DNA of 64,000 nt from Pseudomonas sp. CCC3.1 (GTDB lineage Bacteria; Pseudomonadota; Gammaproteobacteria; Pseudomonadales; Pseudomonadaceae): assembly GCF_034347405.1 (NCBI RefSeq), contig NZ_CP133778.1, forward strand, positions 5,090,501-5,154,500, given 5' to 3'. Of this stretch, positions 44,091-52,989 are shown in pieces (within the stretch, counting starts at the first letter, position 1; each line of letters starts with the position of its first letter). The translations under genes were made by a program, and so were the position numbers. A model generated the notes under the pieces. The model did not search any database. It was not told the origin of the DNA and saw nothing but the letters and a program-made list of their open reading frames with translations.

Positions 44091-45275
44091 ATGTGGTACA
44101 ACGGTTTTCTCGACTTGTCAGCCTGGCAACTGGTTGCAGTCACCCTGTTGATGACCCACGTGACCATTATCGGTGTCACGGTTTATCTACACCGCTATTC
44201 AGCGCACCGCTCACTTGAACTCAACGGTGGCCTGAAACATTTTTTCCGCTTCTGGCTGTGGCTGACCACGGCTCAGAACACGCGCGAGTGGACGGCTATC
44301 CACCGCAAACACCACGCCAAATGTGAAACCGTTGATGACCCGCACAGCCCGGTCGTCAAAGGGTTATCGACCGTTTTGCGAAAAGGTGCAGAGCTTTATC
44401 GCGAAGAAGCACAAAATCCTGAAACACTGCGTATTTACGGCAAAAATTGCCCTGAAGACTGGATTGAGCGCAACGTTTACTCGCGCTACAAGCTGCTGGG
44501 CGTGATGCTGATGCTGGCTATCGACTTGCTGCTGTTCGGCGCCATCGGGCTGACCATCTGGGCGATCCAGATGATGTGGATCCCGGTTTGGGCTGCAGGC
44601 GTTGTGAACGGTTTAGGCCATGCGGTGGGTTATCGCAACTTTGAATGCCGCGACGCCGCGACCAATCTGGTGCCGTGGGGCATCATCATTGGCGGCGAAG
44701 AGCTGCACAACAATCACCACACCTACCCGAACTCGGCCAAGATGTCGGTCAAGAAGTGGGAATTCGACCTGGGCTGGGCCTGGATCAAAGTGTTCAGCTT
44801 TTTGCGCCTGGCCAAGGTTCAGCGCGTTGCGCCTATCGCCCACCGGGTCGAGGGCAAAGGCAACCTGGACATGGACACCGCGATGGCGATCCTCAACAAC
44901 CGTTTCCAGATCATGGCTCAGTACCGCAAGCTGGTCATCGCGCCGCTGGTTCAGCAAGAGCTGGCCAAGGTCGATCATTCGGTGCGCCACCAGTTCCGCC
45001 GCGCCAAGCGTCTGCTCTCGCGTGAAACCAGCCTGCTTGAAGAGCGCCATCACCAGCGTATCGAAACCCTGCTGGAACACAGCCACTCGCTCAAAGTGAT
45101 TTACGAGAAGCGCTTGGCGTTGCAACAGATATGGCTCAAGACCAGCAGCAATGGTCACGACATGCTGGCCGCGATCAAAGAATGGGTACACGAGGCAGAA
45201 GCCAGCGGGATCCATTCGCTGCACGAGTTTGCCAAGCAATTGAAAACTTACTCGCTGCGTCCTGCGGCGGTTTAA
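44091..45275 (+). CDS. desA: DesA-type fatty acid desaturase
   Basis: Membrane di-iron desaturase of 394 residues, equal to P. aeruginosa DesA (PA0286), which introduces delta-9 double bonds in phospholipid acyl chains. The three histidine boxes are HRYSAHR, HRKHH and ELHNNHHTYP; hydrophobic helices lie between them. The ATG at 44091 gives the family N terminus (MWYNGFLDLSAWQ); an earlier in-frame start adds an unlikely hydrophobic tail. Aerobic membrane fluidity control is its known role. Confidence 0.95.
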   Translation: MWYNGFLDLSAWQLVAVTLLMTHVTIIGVTVYLHRYSAHRSLELNGGLKHFFRFWLWLTTAQNTREWTAIHRKHHAKCETVDDPHSPVVKGLSTVLRKGAELYREEAQNPETLRIYGKNCPEDWIERNVYSRYKLLGVMLMLAIDLLLFGAIGLTIWAIQMMWIPVWAAGVVNGLGHAVGYRNFECRDAATNLVPWGIIIGGEELHNNHHTYPNSAKMSVKKWEFDLGWAWIKVFSFLRLAKVQRVAPIAHRVEGKGNLDMDTAMAILNNRFQIMAQYRKLVIAPLVQQELAKVDHSVRHQFRRAKRLLSRETSLLEERHHQRIETLLEHSHSLKVIYEKRLALQQIWLKTSSNGHDMLAAIKEWVHEAEASGIHSLHEFAKQLKTYSLRPAAV

Positions 45276-45330
45276 GGCGACCGTTGCTCCCACACCGTTT
45301 GGGAGCAACTGCCTTGATGCTTTACGCCTC

Positions 45331-45475
45331 GTAGCAGTTGCCGAGCTCCGCGAGGCTACGTCCGGCTGCGCAGCAGTCGAAAATAGCCTGTCGCGTTCTT
45401 TCAGTTAAATGGGCTCTCAGGATTTACGATCGCTGCGCGATCGGACGTAGCCTCGCGGAGCTCGTCAACTGCTAC
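45331..45475. repeat. Large inverted repeat after desA
   Basis: GTAGCAGTTGCCGAGCTCCGCGAGGCTACGTCCG and its near-perfect complement enclose a centre with the inner pair CGGCTGCGCAGCAGTCG/CGATCGCTGCGCGATCG. Same family as the repeat at 61.9 kb and the fragment at position 1. Confidence 0.9.
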
Positions 45476-45487
45476 AAACAGTCAGCC

Positions 45488-46702
45488 TTACGCCTTGTTG
45501 ATCAACCGCGACAGCTCTGAGGTGCCAACTTTCAACAAGCGAGCGGTCTTGCTTTGGACCAATGCCTCGATGCCTTCTTCTGACTCCAGAATGGCCGCCT
45601 GCCCCGCCAGGTTCATGACCAGCGCTTCACGCGAATACACCCCGCCACCCAAGTGATAGACAGCCGCGATCAGTTCGCGCAATTCCAGCGGCAGGCGCCA
45701 GCGCGTGCGCAATGCAGAGCCATAAGCGGCACCAAATTCGGCCAGCGACTCGTCGATCATTGCGGTGTCCAGTTCGCCGCCCGCCTGCTGCCACTCTTGC
45801 AAACACCGCAACACGGCCAGATCACCCAAGCGATGCAGCAAGCCTGCGCAATAGCAGCGCTCCTGGTCCAGGTTCAGCATGTTTGCCAACGTGCGACCAT
45901 ACTCAGCCGCCCGCAGTGACACAGCCCATTGGTGTTCGGCGTAATCGGCCAAACGAGGGTCATTCAACTGCGCGCTGTACTTGAGCGTAAGCCCTTGCAC
46001 CAGGTTCATGCTTTGCGCAGGCCCGAGCCGTTGCAACGCGTGAGCAAGCGTCTGGGCCGGGCGCGCGAGGTGTTGCGCAGCGCTGTTGGCCGCCGCGATC
46101 AGCACGGCGGTAATCTGCGGATCGGTGTGCACTTCCTGTTCCAGCAAGGTCAGGTCCAACCCCTCTGGATTCAAACTGCGTTTGACCGCCGCTCGGGCGT
46201 CAATCCATAACGGCGCGCCGTCAGAAGACGCTCGACGCTGTGTCAGAAAGCGCTTGAGGGTCATGCCAGGGGCCAGCGCGGGCGCGTCGCACAACACTTC
46301 TTGGCCTGCGCTCAGCATCAACCCGTGCAGCCGTTTGGTCAGACCGCTCATGTCCAGCGGCTTGGTCAGGTAGGCGGTCGGCGCCAGCGGCAAGGCTTCA
46401 CGCACACTGGTGATGTCATTACGGCTGCTCAACAAAATAAACGGTAACACCGGGCTGCGTCGGCGTTGGCGCACGGAGCGCAAAACGTCTAGACCGCTAA
46501 CCCCAGGAAGATCCCGGTCGGCAATCACCAGGTCATAGCTTTTTTGGCCCAGCAGCACGAGCGCTTGCTGGCCTTCACCACACACGTCCAGCTGTGCGTC
46601 ACAGCGCACACTCAAGACCACGTGTTTGAGCAAATCCCGAGACCAGGGATCGGCCTCTGCAATCAACACATTCGGTACAGCGGATAAATCTACAACAGTC
46701 AT
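45488..46702 (-). CDS. Response regulator with HDOD domain
   Basis: A 404-residue signalling protein. The receiver domain has phospho-acceptor Asp62 (DLVIADRDLPGVSGL) and Lys in AYLTKPLD; the C-terminal part is an HDOD domain (LEQEVHTDPQITAVLIAAANSAA, AGLLHRLGDLAVL). HDOD proteins are HD-fold relatives without catalysis that act as scaffolds in signalling. No kinase gene is adjacent. Confidence 0.88.
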   Translation of the reverse strand: MTVVDLSAVPNVLIAEADPWSRDLLKHVVLSVRCDAQLDVCGEGQQALVLLGQKSYDLVIADRDLPGVSGLDVLRSVRQRRRSPVLPFILLSSRNDITSVREALPLAPTAYLTKPLDMSGLTKRLHGLMLSAGQEVLCDAPALAPGMTLKRFLTQRRASSDGAPLWIDARAAVKRSLNPEGLDLTLLEQEVHTDPQITAVLIAAANSAAQHLARPAQTLAHALQRLGPAQSMNLVQGLTLKYSAQLNDPRLADYAEHQWAVSLRAAEYGRTLANMLNLDQERCYCAGLLHRLGDLAVLRCLQEWQQAGGELDTAMIDESLAEFGAAYGSALRTRWRLPLELRELIAAVYHLGGGVYSREALVMNLAGQAAILESEEGIEALVQSKTARLLKVGTSELSRLINKA

Positions 46703-46788
46703 GCAATGTGCTCCCAGCGCGATGCCTGCACCTTAGTCAAAGGCAGCGCGTGGATACAGAAAAAAGCATGTAAACAGACCGCTCAAAC

Positions 46789-46818
46789 CAAAAAAAACCG
46801 CCGAAGCGGTTTTTTTTG
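46789..46818 (-). terminator. Terminator after gabT
   Basis: A run of eight A, AACCGC-CGAA-GCGGTT and a run of T, 30 bases beyond the gabT stop. It reads well in both directions. Confidence 0.9.
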
Positions 46819-46847
46819 TCTATCGAGTCACATCTTCACTGTTGGGC

Positions 46848-48131
46848 TTACGCCAGCTCAGCGAAGCACTCTTCGATAATGGCCAGGCCTTTGTCCAGTT
46901 GCTCGTCTGGCGAGGTCAACGGCACCAGCACGCGCAATACGTTGCCGTAAGGGCCGCACGACAGCAGGATCAGACCTTTCTCACGTGCTTTAGCGACTAC
47001 TTGAGCCACAGCTGCAGCGTTTGGTTTGTGCGAATCGCCGCCTTCGAAAAGCTCGACAGCGATCATGGCGCCCAGCGCACGAACGTCGCCGATCACCGGG
47101 TGCTTGGCCTGGATGGCTTTGAGGCCAGTCACCAGACGCTCGCCAACGGCTTTACAGCGATCCAGCAGGTGCTCTTCTTCGAACACTTCGAGCACTGCCA
47201 GTGCCGCTGCGCATGCAATCGGGCTACCGGCATACGTGCCGCCCAGACCGCCTGGAGCAATGGCGTCCATCAGCTCAGCCTTGCCGCACACACCGGCCAG
47301 CGGGAAGCCGCCAGCGATGGATTTAGCGAAGGTGGTCAGGTCAGCAGTGACGCCCATCTGTTCCATGGCGAAGAACGTACCAGTACGGCCAGCGCCGGTT
47401 TGTACTTCGTCCGCGATCAACAGAATGCCGTGCTTGTCGCACAGTTCGCGCAGGCGAGCCATGAACGCTTTCGGCGCCACATAGAAACCACCTTCACCCT
47501 GAACAGGCTCGATGATGATGGCAGCGATGTCTTTAGGCTCGGCATCGTTCTTGAAGATGCGTTCGATGCTGGCGATGGAATCGTCAACGCTGATGCCATG
47601 CAGCTCGCATGGGTACAGAGCGCGGAAGATACCGCCTGGCATCAGGCCCATGCCAGCCGAGTAAGGCACGACTTTACCGGTCAGGCCCAAGGTCATCATG
47701 GTGCGGCCGTGGTAAGCGCCAGTGAACGCGATCACGCCAGCACGGCCAGTGGCTGCACGGGCGATCTTGACGGCGTTTTCGACCGCTTCAGAACCGGTGG
47801 TCACCAGCAGGGTTTTCTTGTCGAAGTCACCCGGTACTTTGGCGTTGATTTTTTCGCACAGCTCGACGTACGGCTCGTAAGCCAGTACCTGGAAGCAGGT
47901 GTGGGTCAGCTTGGTCAGTTGCTCTTGCACGGCGGCAATGATTTTTGGGTGCAGGTGACCGGTGTTCAGTACCGCGATACCGCCTGCGAAGTCGATAAAT
48001 TCACGACCTTCAACGTCAGTCACGGTCGCGTTTTTCGCCGACTCGGCAAAGATCGGGTGGATCTGGCCAACGCCGCGCGGGACAGCGGCTTCACGGCGTT
48101 TCATCAGAGATGCGTTGGTCTTGTTGCTCAT
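46848..48131 (-). CDS. gabT: 4-aminobutyrate aminotransferase
   Basis: PLP enzyme of 427 residues that moves the amino group of GABA to 2-oxoglutarate. The class III aminotransferase motifs are present: FAGGIAVLNTGHLHPK, the PLP-Lys region LLIADEVQTGAGRTGTFF then FAKSIAGGFPLAGV with the Lys, and GTYAGSPIACAAALAVL. The ATG at 48131 has GAGGAA upstream. It forms the classical gabDT pair for GABA use, separated from gabD by 178 bases. Confidence 0.97.
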   Translation of the reverse strand: MSNKTNASLMKRREAAVPRGVGQIHPIFAESAKNATVTDVEGREFIDFAGGIAVLNTGHLHPKIIAAVQEQLTKLTHTCFQVLAYEPYVELCEKINAKVPGDFDKKTLLVTTGSEAVENAVKIARAATGRAGVIAFTGAYHGRTMMTLGLTGKVVPYSAGMGLMPGGIFRALYPCELHGISVDDSIASIERIFKNDAEPKDIAAIIIEPVQGEGGFYVAPKAFMARLRELCDKHGILLIADEVQTGAGRTGTFFAMEQMGVTADLTTFAKSIAGGFPLAGVCGKAELMDAIAPGGLGGTYAGSPIACAAALAVLEVFEEEHLLDRCKAVGERLVTGLKAIQAKHPVIGDVRALGAMIAVELFEGGDSHKPNAAAVAQVVAKAREKGLILLSCGPYGNVLRVLVPLTSPDEQLDKGLAIIEECFAELA

Positions 48132-48309
48132 GGTGTTCCTCATTCGCTGCTTATCAAGCAGCGTGGTTCAAGGCTGACGCGCCAAGGAGACACTCATGCC
48201 AGCATGCGATGATCGACTGGCATGGCGCACCCGGCCACAAAAATTAACAGTTTGAAACGCAGAAGAAGCATCGCTCTCGTGCCCCTTCTGCTTGAACCAC
48301 CCGCTGGGT

Positions 48310-49752
48310 TTAGATACCCAGGCAGAGATATTTGATTTCCAGGTAGTCTTCGATGCCGTACTTGGAACCTTCACGGCCCAGGCCCGACGCCTTGATCCCG
48401 CCAAACGGGGCGACTTCGTTGGAAATCAGGCCGGTGTTAACGCCAACCATGCCGTATTCCAGGGCTTCTGCCACACGGAAGACGCGGCTCAGGTCGCGGG
48501 CATAGAAGTACGACGCCAGACCAAATTCGGTGTCGTTGGCCATTGCGATCACTTCAGCTTCGTCTTTGAAGCGGAACAGAGGCGCCAGCGGACCGAAGGT
48601 TTCTTCCTTCGCGACGGCAGCGTTTTTCGGCACGTTAACCAGAATGGTCGGCTCGAAGAAACTGCCTTCCAGGCTGTTGCCGCCTGCCAGCAAGGTCGCG
48701 CCTTTGCTCAATGCATCAGCGATGTGTTCTTTGACTTTGGCCACAGCCTTGTCATCGATCAGCGGACCCGTGGTGGTGCCTTCGTCCAGACCGTTACCGA
48801 TCTTCAACTTGGCCACGGCCACTTTCAGTTTTTCAGCGAATGCGTCGTACACGCCATCTTGAATGTACAGACGGTTGGCGCAGACGCAGGTCTGGCCGTT
48901 GTTGCGGTACTTGGAGATGATCGCGCCTTCGACGGCCTTATCCAGATCCGCGTCGTCGAACACGATGAACGGCGCGTTGCCGCCCAGTTCCAGCGACACT
49001 TTTTTGATGTCTTTCGCGCATTCAGCCATCAATTGGCGGCCGATTTCAGTCGAGCCCGTGAAGGACAATTTGCGTACGATCGGGTTGCTGGTCAGCTCGC
49101 CGCCGATGTCGCCAGCGCTGCCGGTCACAACGCTCAACACGCCTTTCGGAATGCCGGCACGGTGCGCCAGCTCAACCAGAGCCAAAGCCGAGAACGGGGT
49201 TTGCGAAGCAGGCTTGATCACCATCGTGCAGCCAGCGGCCAAAGCCGGGCCTGCTTTACGGGTGATCATGGCGGCCGGGAAGTTCCACGGCGTAATGGCC
49301 GCCGTCACACCAATCGGTTGCTTGATCACGATCAGGCGCTTGTCCGGCTGGTGGCCAGGAATCACGTCACCATAAATGCGCTTGGCTTCTTCAGCGAACC
49401 ACTCGATGAACGAAGCGGCGTAAACGATTTCGCCCTTGGCTTCAGCCAGCGGCTTGCCTTGTTCCAGGGTCATCAGGCGGCCGAGGTCGTCCTGGTTTTC
49501 AATCAACAATTCAAACCAGCGACGCAGCTTGGTTGCACGCTCTTTGGCGGTCAAAGCACGCCAGGCTGGCAATGCATTGTCGGCGGCTTCAATCGCACGA
49601 CGGGTTTCGGCCGCGCCCATTTTTGGCACAGTACCGATAATTTCGCCCGTTGCCGGGTTGTTAACCTTGATCGTCTGACCACCGTCCGCATCCACCCAAA
49701 CACCATCGATATAGGCTTGTTGGCGGAACAACTGGGCGTCTTTGAGCTGCAT
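48310..49752 (-). CDS. gabD: Succinate-semialdehyde dehydrogenase (NADP+)
   Basis: Oxidizes succinic semialdehyde, the GabT product, to succinate. It has 480 residues with the ALDH signature: catalytic Glu in LELGGNAPF, catalytic Cys in NGQTCVCANRLY, NADP site FTGSTEIGRQLM and KQPIGVTAAITPWNFP. The ATG at 49752 is preceded by AAGGAA and gives the family length; a longer frame reaching 49953 is only read-through of the leader. Confidence 0.97.
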   Translation of the reverse strand: MQLKDAQLFRQQAYIDGVWVDADGGQTIKVNNPATGEIIGTVPKMGAAETRRAIEAADNALPAWRALTAKERATKLRRWFELLIENQDDLGRLMTLEQGKPLAEAKGEIVYAASFIEWFAEEAKRIYGDVIPGHQPDKRLIVIKQPIGVTAAITPWNFPAAMITRKAGPALAAGCTMVIKPASQTPFSALALVELAHRAGIPKGVLSVVTGSAGDIGGELTSNPIVRKLSFTGSTEIGRQLMAECAKDIKKVSLELGGNAPFIVFDDADLDKAVEGAIISKYRNNGQTCVCANRLYIQDGVYDAFAEKLKVAVAKLKIGNGLDEGTTTGPLIDDKAVAKVKEHIADALSKGATLLAGGNSLEGSFFEPTILVNVPKNAAVAKEETFGPLAPLFRFKDEAEVIAMANDTEFGLASYFYARDLSRVFRVAEALEYGMVGVNTGLISNEVAPFGGIKASGLGREGSKYGIEDYLEIKYLCLGI

Positions 49753-50245
49753 GTTGGCTTTCCTTAACAGCACCGCGCAGGCGCGGAGCGAATTATTGAT
49801 AGAAGAAAGGCGCCATAGAAGCGAGGTGCTTGAAAACGTAACGAGCGAAGGAAAGACAAGGCAAAAACAGGCGAGGAAGCGGAGTTTACGTGTTGTAAAT
49901 GAGCATTCCGAGCCTGTTTTTAACGCAGTATTTCCGAGCGCAGTCGTTTTCACGCAGCCTCGCAGGCTGCCGTCAGGAAGTCATTCACTGGCCAAAGTAT
50001 CTAAATAGCGCACAAAGAAAAGGCCGTGCGGTTCAGCACTCAGACAAGAGCGTTTGAAATCTCAAACGAATCCTAGGATCAATGGGGGTAAAGGACAATA
50101 GGTTGTTCGAAAAAAAGAACAAACGGTGTTGTTTAACCCTTTTCTCACCTGGGCCCCATTAATAGCTCATAACGCGAGAAGAAACACCCCACGAATCATC
50201 TCCATGGACGGGCGACACGCAGATGAGTATTATGGCGCCCGCGTT
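49753..50245. other. 493-bp gap between gabD and tRNA-Arg: promoter region with repeats
   Basis: No gene is visible. An imperfect inverted repeat occupies 49832-49950, and a REP-family fragment (CACGCAGCCTCGCAGGCTGC) follows. Two small dyads, CGTTTGA-AATC-TCAAACG (50051-50068) and TTGTTC...GAACAA (50103-50122), could be operators. The rest would hold promoters for gabD and the tRNA. Confidence 0.6.
49832..49950. repeat. Long imperfect inverted repeat upstream of gabD
   Basis: Arms AAAACGTAACGAGCGAAGGAAA...GCAAAAACAGGCGAGG and, reversed, AAAACGACTGCGCTCGGAAATACTGCGTTAAAAACAGGCTCGG match with several mismatches around a 30-base centre. I recall similar sequences between other Pseudomonas genes, so it may be a dispersed miniature element. 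Confidence 0.6.
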
Positions 50246-50322
50246 GCACCAGTAGCTCAGCTGGATAGAGTACTGCCCTCCGAAGGCAGGGGTCGTGGGT
50301 TCGAATCCCGCCTGGTGCACCA
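50246..50322 (+). tRNA. tRNA-Arg (anticodon CCG)
   Basis: 77 bases with all cloverleaf parts. The acceptor stem is GCACCAG/CTGGTGC with encoded CCA, the D loop contains AGCTCAGCTGGATAGAG, the anticodon arm is CTGCC-CTCCGAA-GGCAG with anticodon CCG, and the T arm is GTGGG-TTCGAAT-CCCGC. Its 3' end serves as attachment site for the island that follows. Confidence 0.97.
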
Positions 50323-50329
50323 TATAGCA

Positions 50330-50474
50330 ATCTAGACCTGTCTCAGACAGTCTACGAATCCCCTCAAGAAGCCCGCCCTGTGCGGGCTTTCTTGTTTCTG
50401 GCTATCCGTTCCTGTCTACCCCTATGCCTTCCGCCGTGTATGCCCACGTGTAGGGCTTGAGATTCCTTGAACTG
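50330..50474 (+). repeat. Direct repeat copy 1 (145 bp, island junction)
   Basis: ATCTAGACCTG to TTCCTTGAACTG. It is identical to 56469-56613 except two bases that I can see, at an offset of exactly 6139. It includes a hairpin terminator and the sequence ahead of the integrase start. Confidence 0.93.
50366..50394 (+). terminator. Hairpin terminator in the junction repeat, copy 1
   Basis: AAGAAGCCCGC-CCTGT-GCGGGCTTTCTT, 44 bases after the tRNA. It is suited to end the tRNA-Arg transcript. Confidence 0.75.
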
Positions 50475-50488
50475 GAGGCATACAAGCA

Positions 50489-50671
50489 GTGAAGCGAACT
50501 GAAATAAAACGCCACCCTTTAGCAGACACTACGCTTGCAGGCCTGGAGCCTGAGCACACAACGTATCGGGAGCAGGACGGGAATGGCCTGTGCTTCTGGG
50601 TGAAACCTAATGGACAAAAATGGGCCGACTTCGTGCCTTTTGCAAAGAAATCTAAGACCTGGCCCGCGTAA
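50489..50671 (+). pseudogene. N-terminal remnant of a P4-type tyrosine integrase
   Basis: 60 codons from GTG with GGAGG upstream. The sequence MKRTEIKRHPLADTTLAGLE and GNGLCFWVKPNGQKWADF is the arm-type DNA-binding domain (DUF4102) found at the start of P4/CP4-57 integrases. The catalytic domain (about 340 residues) is missing, and the last codons diverge from the family. It sits where an integrase is expected: just inside the tRNA end of the island. Confidence 0.88.
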
Positions 50672-50787
50672 CAGGACGAGCAGTCCACATGTAGTGGTCA
50701 ACTACGACAGCGCTACCCCTTACGCCCCACAACTGCTTCAATCACACCCTTGAACCTCTTCTGCTATTACCAAAGTTGGATCTCCCT

Positions 50788-52410
50788 ATGAACCCAGCAG
50801 GTATCGACACAAGCGCACTACTCACCATGCTGGGCTTGATTACCGCAGTGTGGGCAGTCGTGCCAAGCACTGCCAGGCTCAGTTTTCGGTTGAGCCTGAA
50901 CTGGTTCGACTGGCTGATCATCTGGGCTGCGTTGCTCACAATCCATGGGCTTTTCTTTCAGCCCATACTCACCACACTCGGATTCCCTACCTTTGGCCCC
51001 TGGTTGTGGGGCTTTGACAAAAGCGCAACCCAGTACGTTCTGTTCATGCTACTCGTTGCATTCGTCTACTGGCGTTCACGCAGGACGAGGCTGACGCGGT
51101 GGAACCTCGGACTCTTCGATGACCTGACTACATCACTCTTACACGCCGGGAAGTTCGAGGAACTCGCCGACTTACTACATCGTCACCTCGGATCGGCGCT
51201 GGACCTGGCTTCCTTTAAAAGCGTGCGAAGCCAATTGGCGAACGTCATTCGCCCACGGCGTCCCGACTTCCAACTCGTATTCCAAGACGACGGTTCTATC
51301 TCGTTGGGAGATGGGGCTCCGACAAACTGGCTTTTTCGAAAATGGTTTAGCTTTCGCGAGTGGCTTGCCGACCTGGTTGGCTCTTCGCAGCGCGTGCAGC
51401 GCCGTGCTGCCATCGTTGTGAAGCGGCTGCTGTCATCCCGCCGTCTGGCAGAACACCTTGCCATCGCTCGACCGTACCTCTGTATAGAAGTTATGGAGCG
51501 CGCAACACGCTTTGAGGAAGGATTCCAAGATGAGTTCTTTGACTCACTGTTGGCCAATGAATCCAGCGTCTTCTATAGCGAGCTCAAGAATAACCAAAAC
51601 TATGGCGTGGGCGGACATCGTTTAGCGCTTCCTGAGGAAAACCGTTTCTTGCGTTTCTATTGTGCTGATGTTGATGTGGCCGCACGTCTCGGGGTGTACC
51701 GGTCTGTCGGCGAGGCAGTACTCGCGCGGATTGACGGGGATGAAGCTCTCGAAAAAAAGATCAATGGCCGGCTACTAACCTTTCAAGATGTCGGAAAACA
51801 CCACGACCCGGTTTATGCGGGTATCGGCTTTTTCAAAATCATGGTTTTGGAGGGCCTGCATCAGCGCGTCGCTGACCATTTGTGGCTGCACTATATGCCT
51901 CATTTCGCCAGCCGCCTGGTCGACCGCGCTCGCGAAGTTCGGCCGGAAGACGAAAACCAAGAGTTCCCAACGCCGCTGTGCTATCTGCTGTATCAAGTCG
52001 TTGGCACTACTACGGTATGGGTGAGGGATGCCGAAGCTCTAACGAAACCTGGCGAAGTGCTGCGTTCTGACAAAATCGAAGGCAATCACATCCACATTTC
52101 CTTCGAAGCCGCTGAAGCCATCGGCCATGTTATCCAGCCAATCCTGATGTCTTCACATGTGTCTAGCAGACTTAAACACGAATTACTTAGTGTTGCACTC
52201 ACCACTCTGAGGGACATAGAACAAATTGCGCACTTAGCGCCGCTGGCCAGGGTGATGCGGACGCACCTCATCCAACCCTACGGATTCAGGAAACAGGACG
52301 AATATCTATGTGTTCTGAAGCAATACTTCGATGGACAGGACCATGTGCTTCGCGCTCACTTGGGAAGCTTTAAGGAAGAGCTCAACGCTGCTCGGGAAGC
52401 AGCGCTCTAA
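50788..52410 (+). CDS. Membrane-anchored protein of unknown function
   Basis: A 540-residue protein not recognised. The first 100 residues hold three hydrophobic helices (LLTMLGLITAVWAVVPS, WLIIWAALLTIHGLFF, YVLFMLLVAFVYW). The rest is a soluble, mostly helical region rich in charged residues with no nucleotide, nuclease or protease motif that I can name. The ATG at 50788 has a weak GGAT; a TTG four codons upstream is possible. It is the first gene behind the integrase remnant, 580 bases before the AAA ATPase on the same strand. A membrane part plus large cytosolic part is common among abortive-infection effectors, but that is only an analogy. Confidence 0.8.
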   Translation: MNPAGIDTSALLTMLGLITAVWAVVPSTARLSFRLSLNWFDWLIIWAALLTIHGLFFQPILTTLGFPTFGPWLWGFDKSATQYVLFMLLVAFVYWRSRRTRLTRWNLGLFDDLTTSLLHAGKFEELADLLHRHLGSALDLASFKSVRSQLANVIRPRRPDFQLVFQDDGSISLGDGAPTNWLFRKWFSFREWLADLVGSSQRVQRRAAIVVKRLLSSRRLAEHLAIARPYLCIEVMERATRFEEGFQDEFFDSLLANESSVFYSELKNNQNYGVGGHRLALPEENRFLRFYCADVDVAARLGVYRSVGEAVLARIDGDEALEKKINGRLLTFQDVGKHHDPVYAGIGFFKIMVLEGLHQRVADHLWLHYMPHFASRLVDRAREVRPEDENQEFPTPLCYLLYQVVGTTTVWVRDAEALTKPGEVLRSDKIEGNHIHISFEAAEAIGHVIQPILMSSHVSSRLKHELLSVALTTLRDIEQIAHLAPLARVMRTHLIQPYGFRKQDEYLCVLKQYFDGQDHVLRAHLGSFKEELNAAREAAL

Positions 52411-52989
52411 GAACTACGTTACGTCCAACCGAACGTAACAAATGGCTCGATTGCAGTCCTTGAGCTCTAAGCCTACGCCGCCTTCTGACGTGGTGCCCGC
52501 TGTCAGCACGAATGCAAATGATTGGTCGATGATAATGCGGTTAAGTGGTCACGTGAGAAGCAATGGCGCAACTGATCCCACTGATCAGGCGAACCAGCAC
52601 TGGGTGAATTGCGCTCCACCCGGCGCGCGCCGTTGTCCACCCACCACACCTGCGGACTAGCAGGCCTGCATTGGCGTACAGCTCAGCCTGGCCAGGGGCG
52701 AACGCCTGTCCGCTGGCTCCTGAAAAACCTGCAAATCCCTGCACCGTCAACGCTGCAACAGCAGATTGGCACCTTTAGTTAGTCGCACTCAAAGTCAAAA
52801 AAAATTATAAGGAAGGGCTCTGCGGGTCTTTAGGCTGCCACAGAGAGCTTAACAGGGCACTCACATGGGTAAGCTTTACAGAAATCCAAAAACAATTGGC
52901 ATAAACCTGCCAAGGCCTTGACATATTCAGCATTTTGATTAACATCACTGCCAAACGATTTTCAGCTGTATGTAAAGGAAATATCCAAA
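52411..52989. other. 579-bp gap before the AAA/protease module
   Basis: The first 350 bases are GC-rich with no supportable gene; two frames of about 70 codons exist but have no ribosome site or recognisable sequence, and may be decayed. The last 200 bases are AT-rich like the following genes, and a candidate promoter is listed separately. Confidence 0.6.
52918..52945 (+). promoter_or_regulatory. Candidate promoter of the AAA/protease module
   Basis: A perfect TTGACA (52918-52923) with TAACAT 16 bases later, 45 bases before the AAA ATPase start. The -10 box matches only four of six positions. Confidence 0.4.

Noticed and set aside
46842..49767. Two long plus-strand frames (456 and 491 codons) opposite gabT and gabD
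   Set aside because: Complete antisense overlap with well-identified enzymes and no family resemblance.
52442..52750. Two frames of about 70 codons in the gap before the AAA ATPase
   Set aside because: No ribosome site, no similarity I can name; could be remnants but not supportable as genes.
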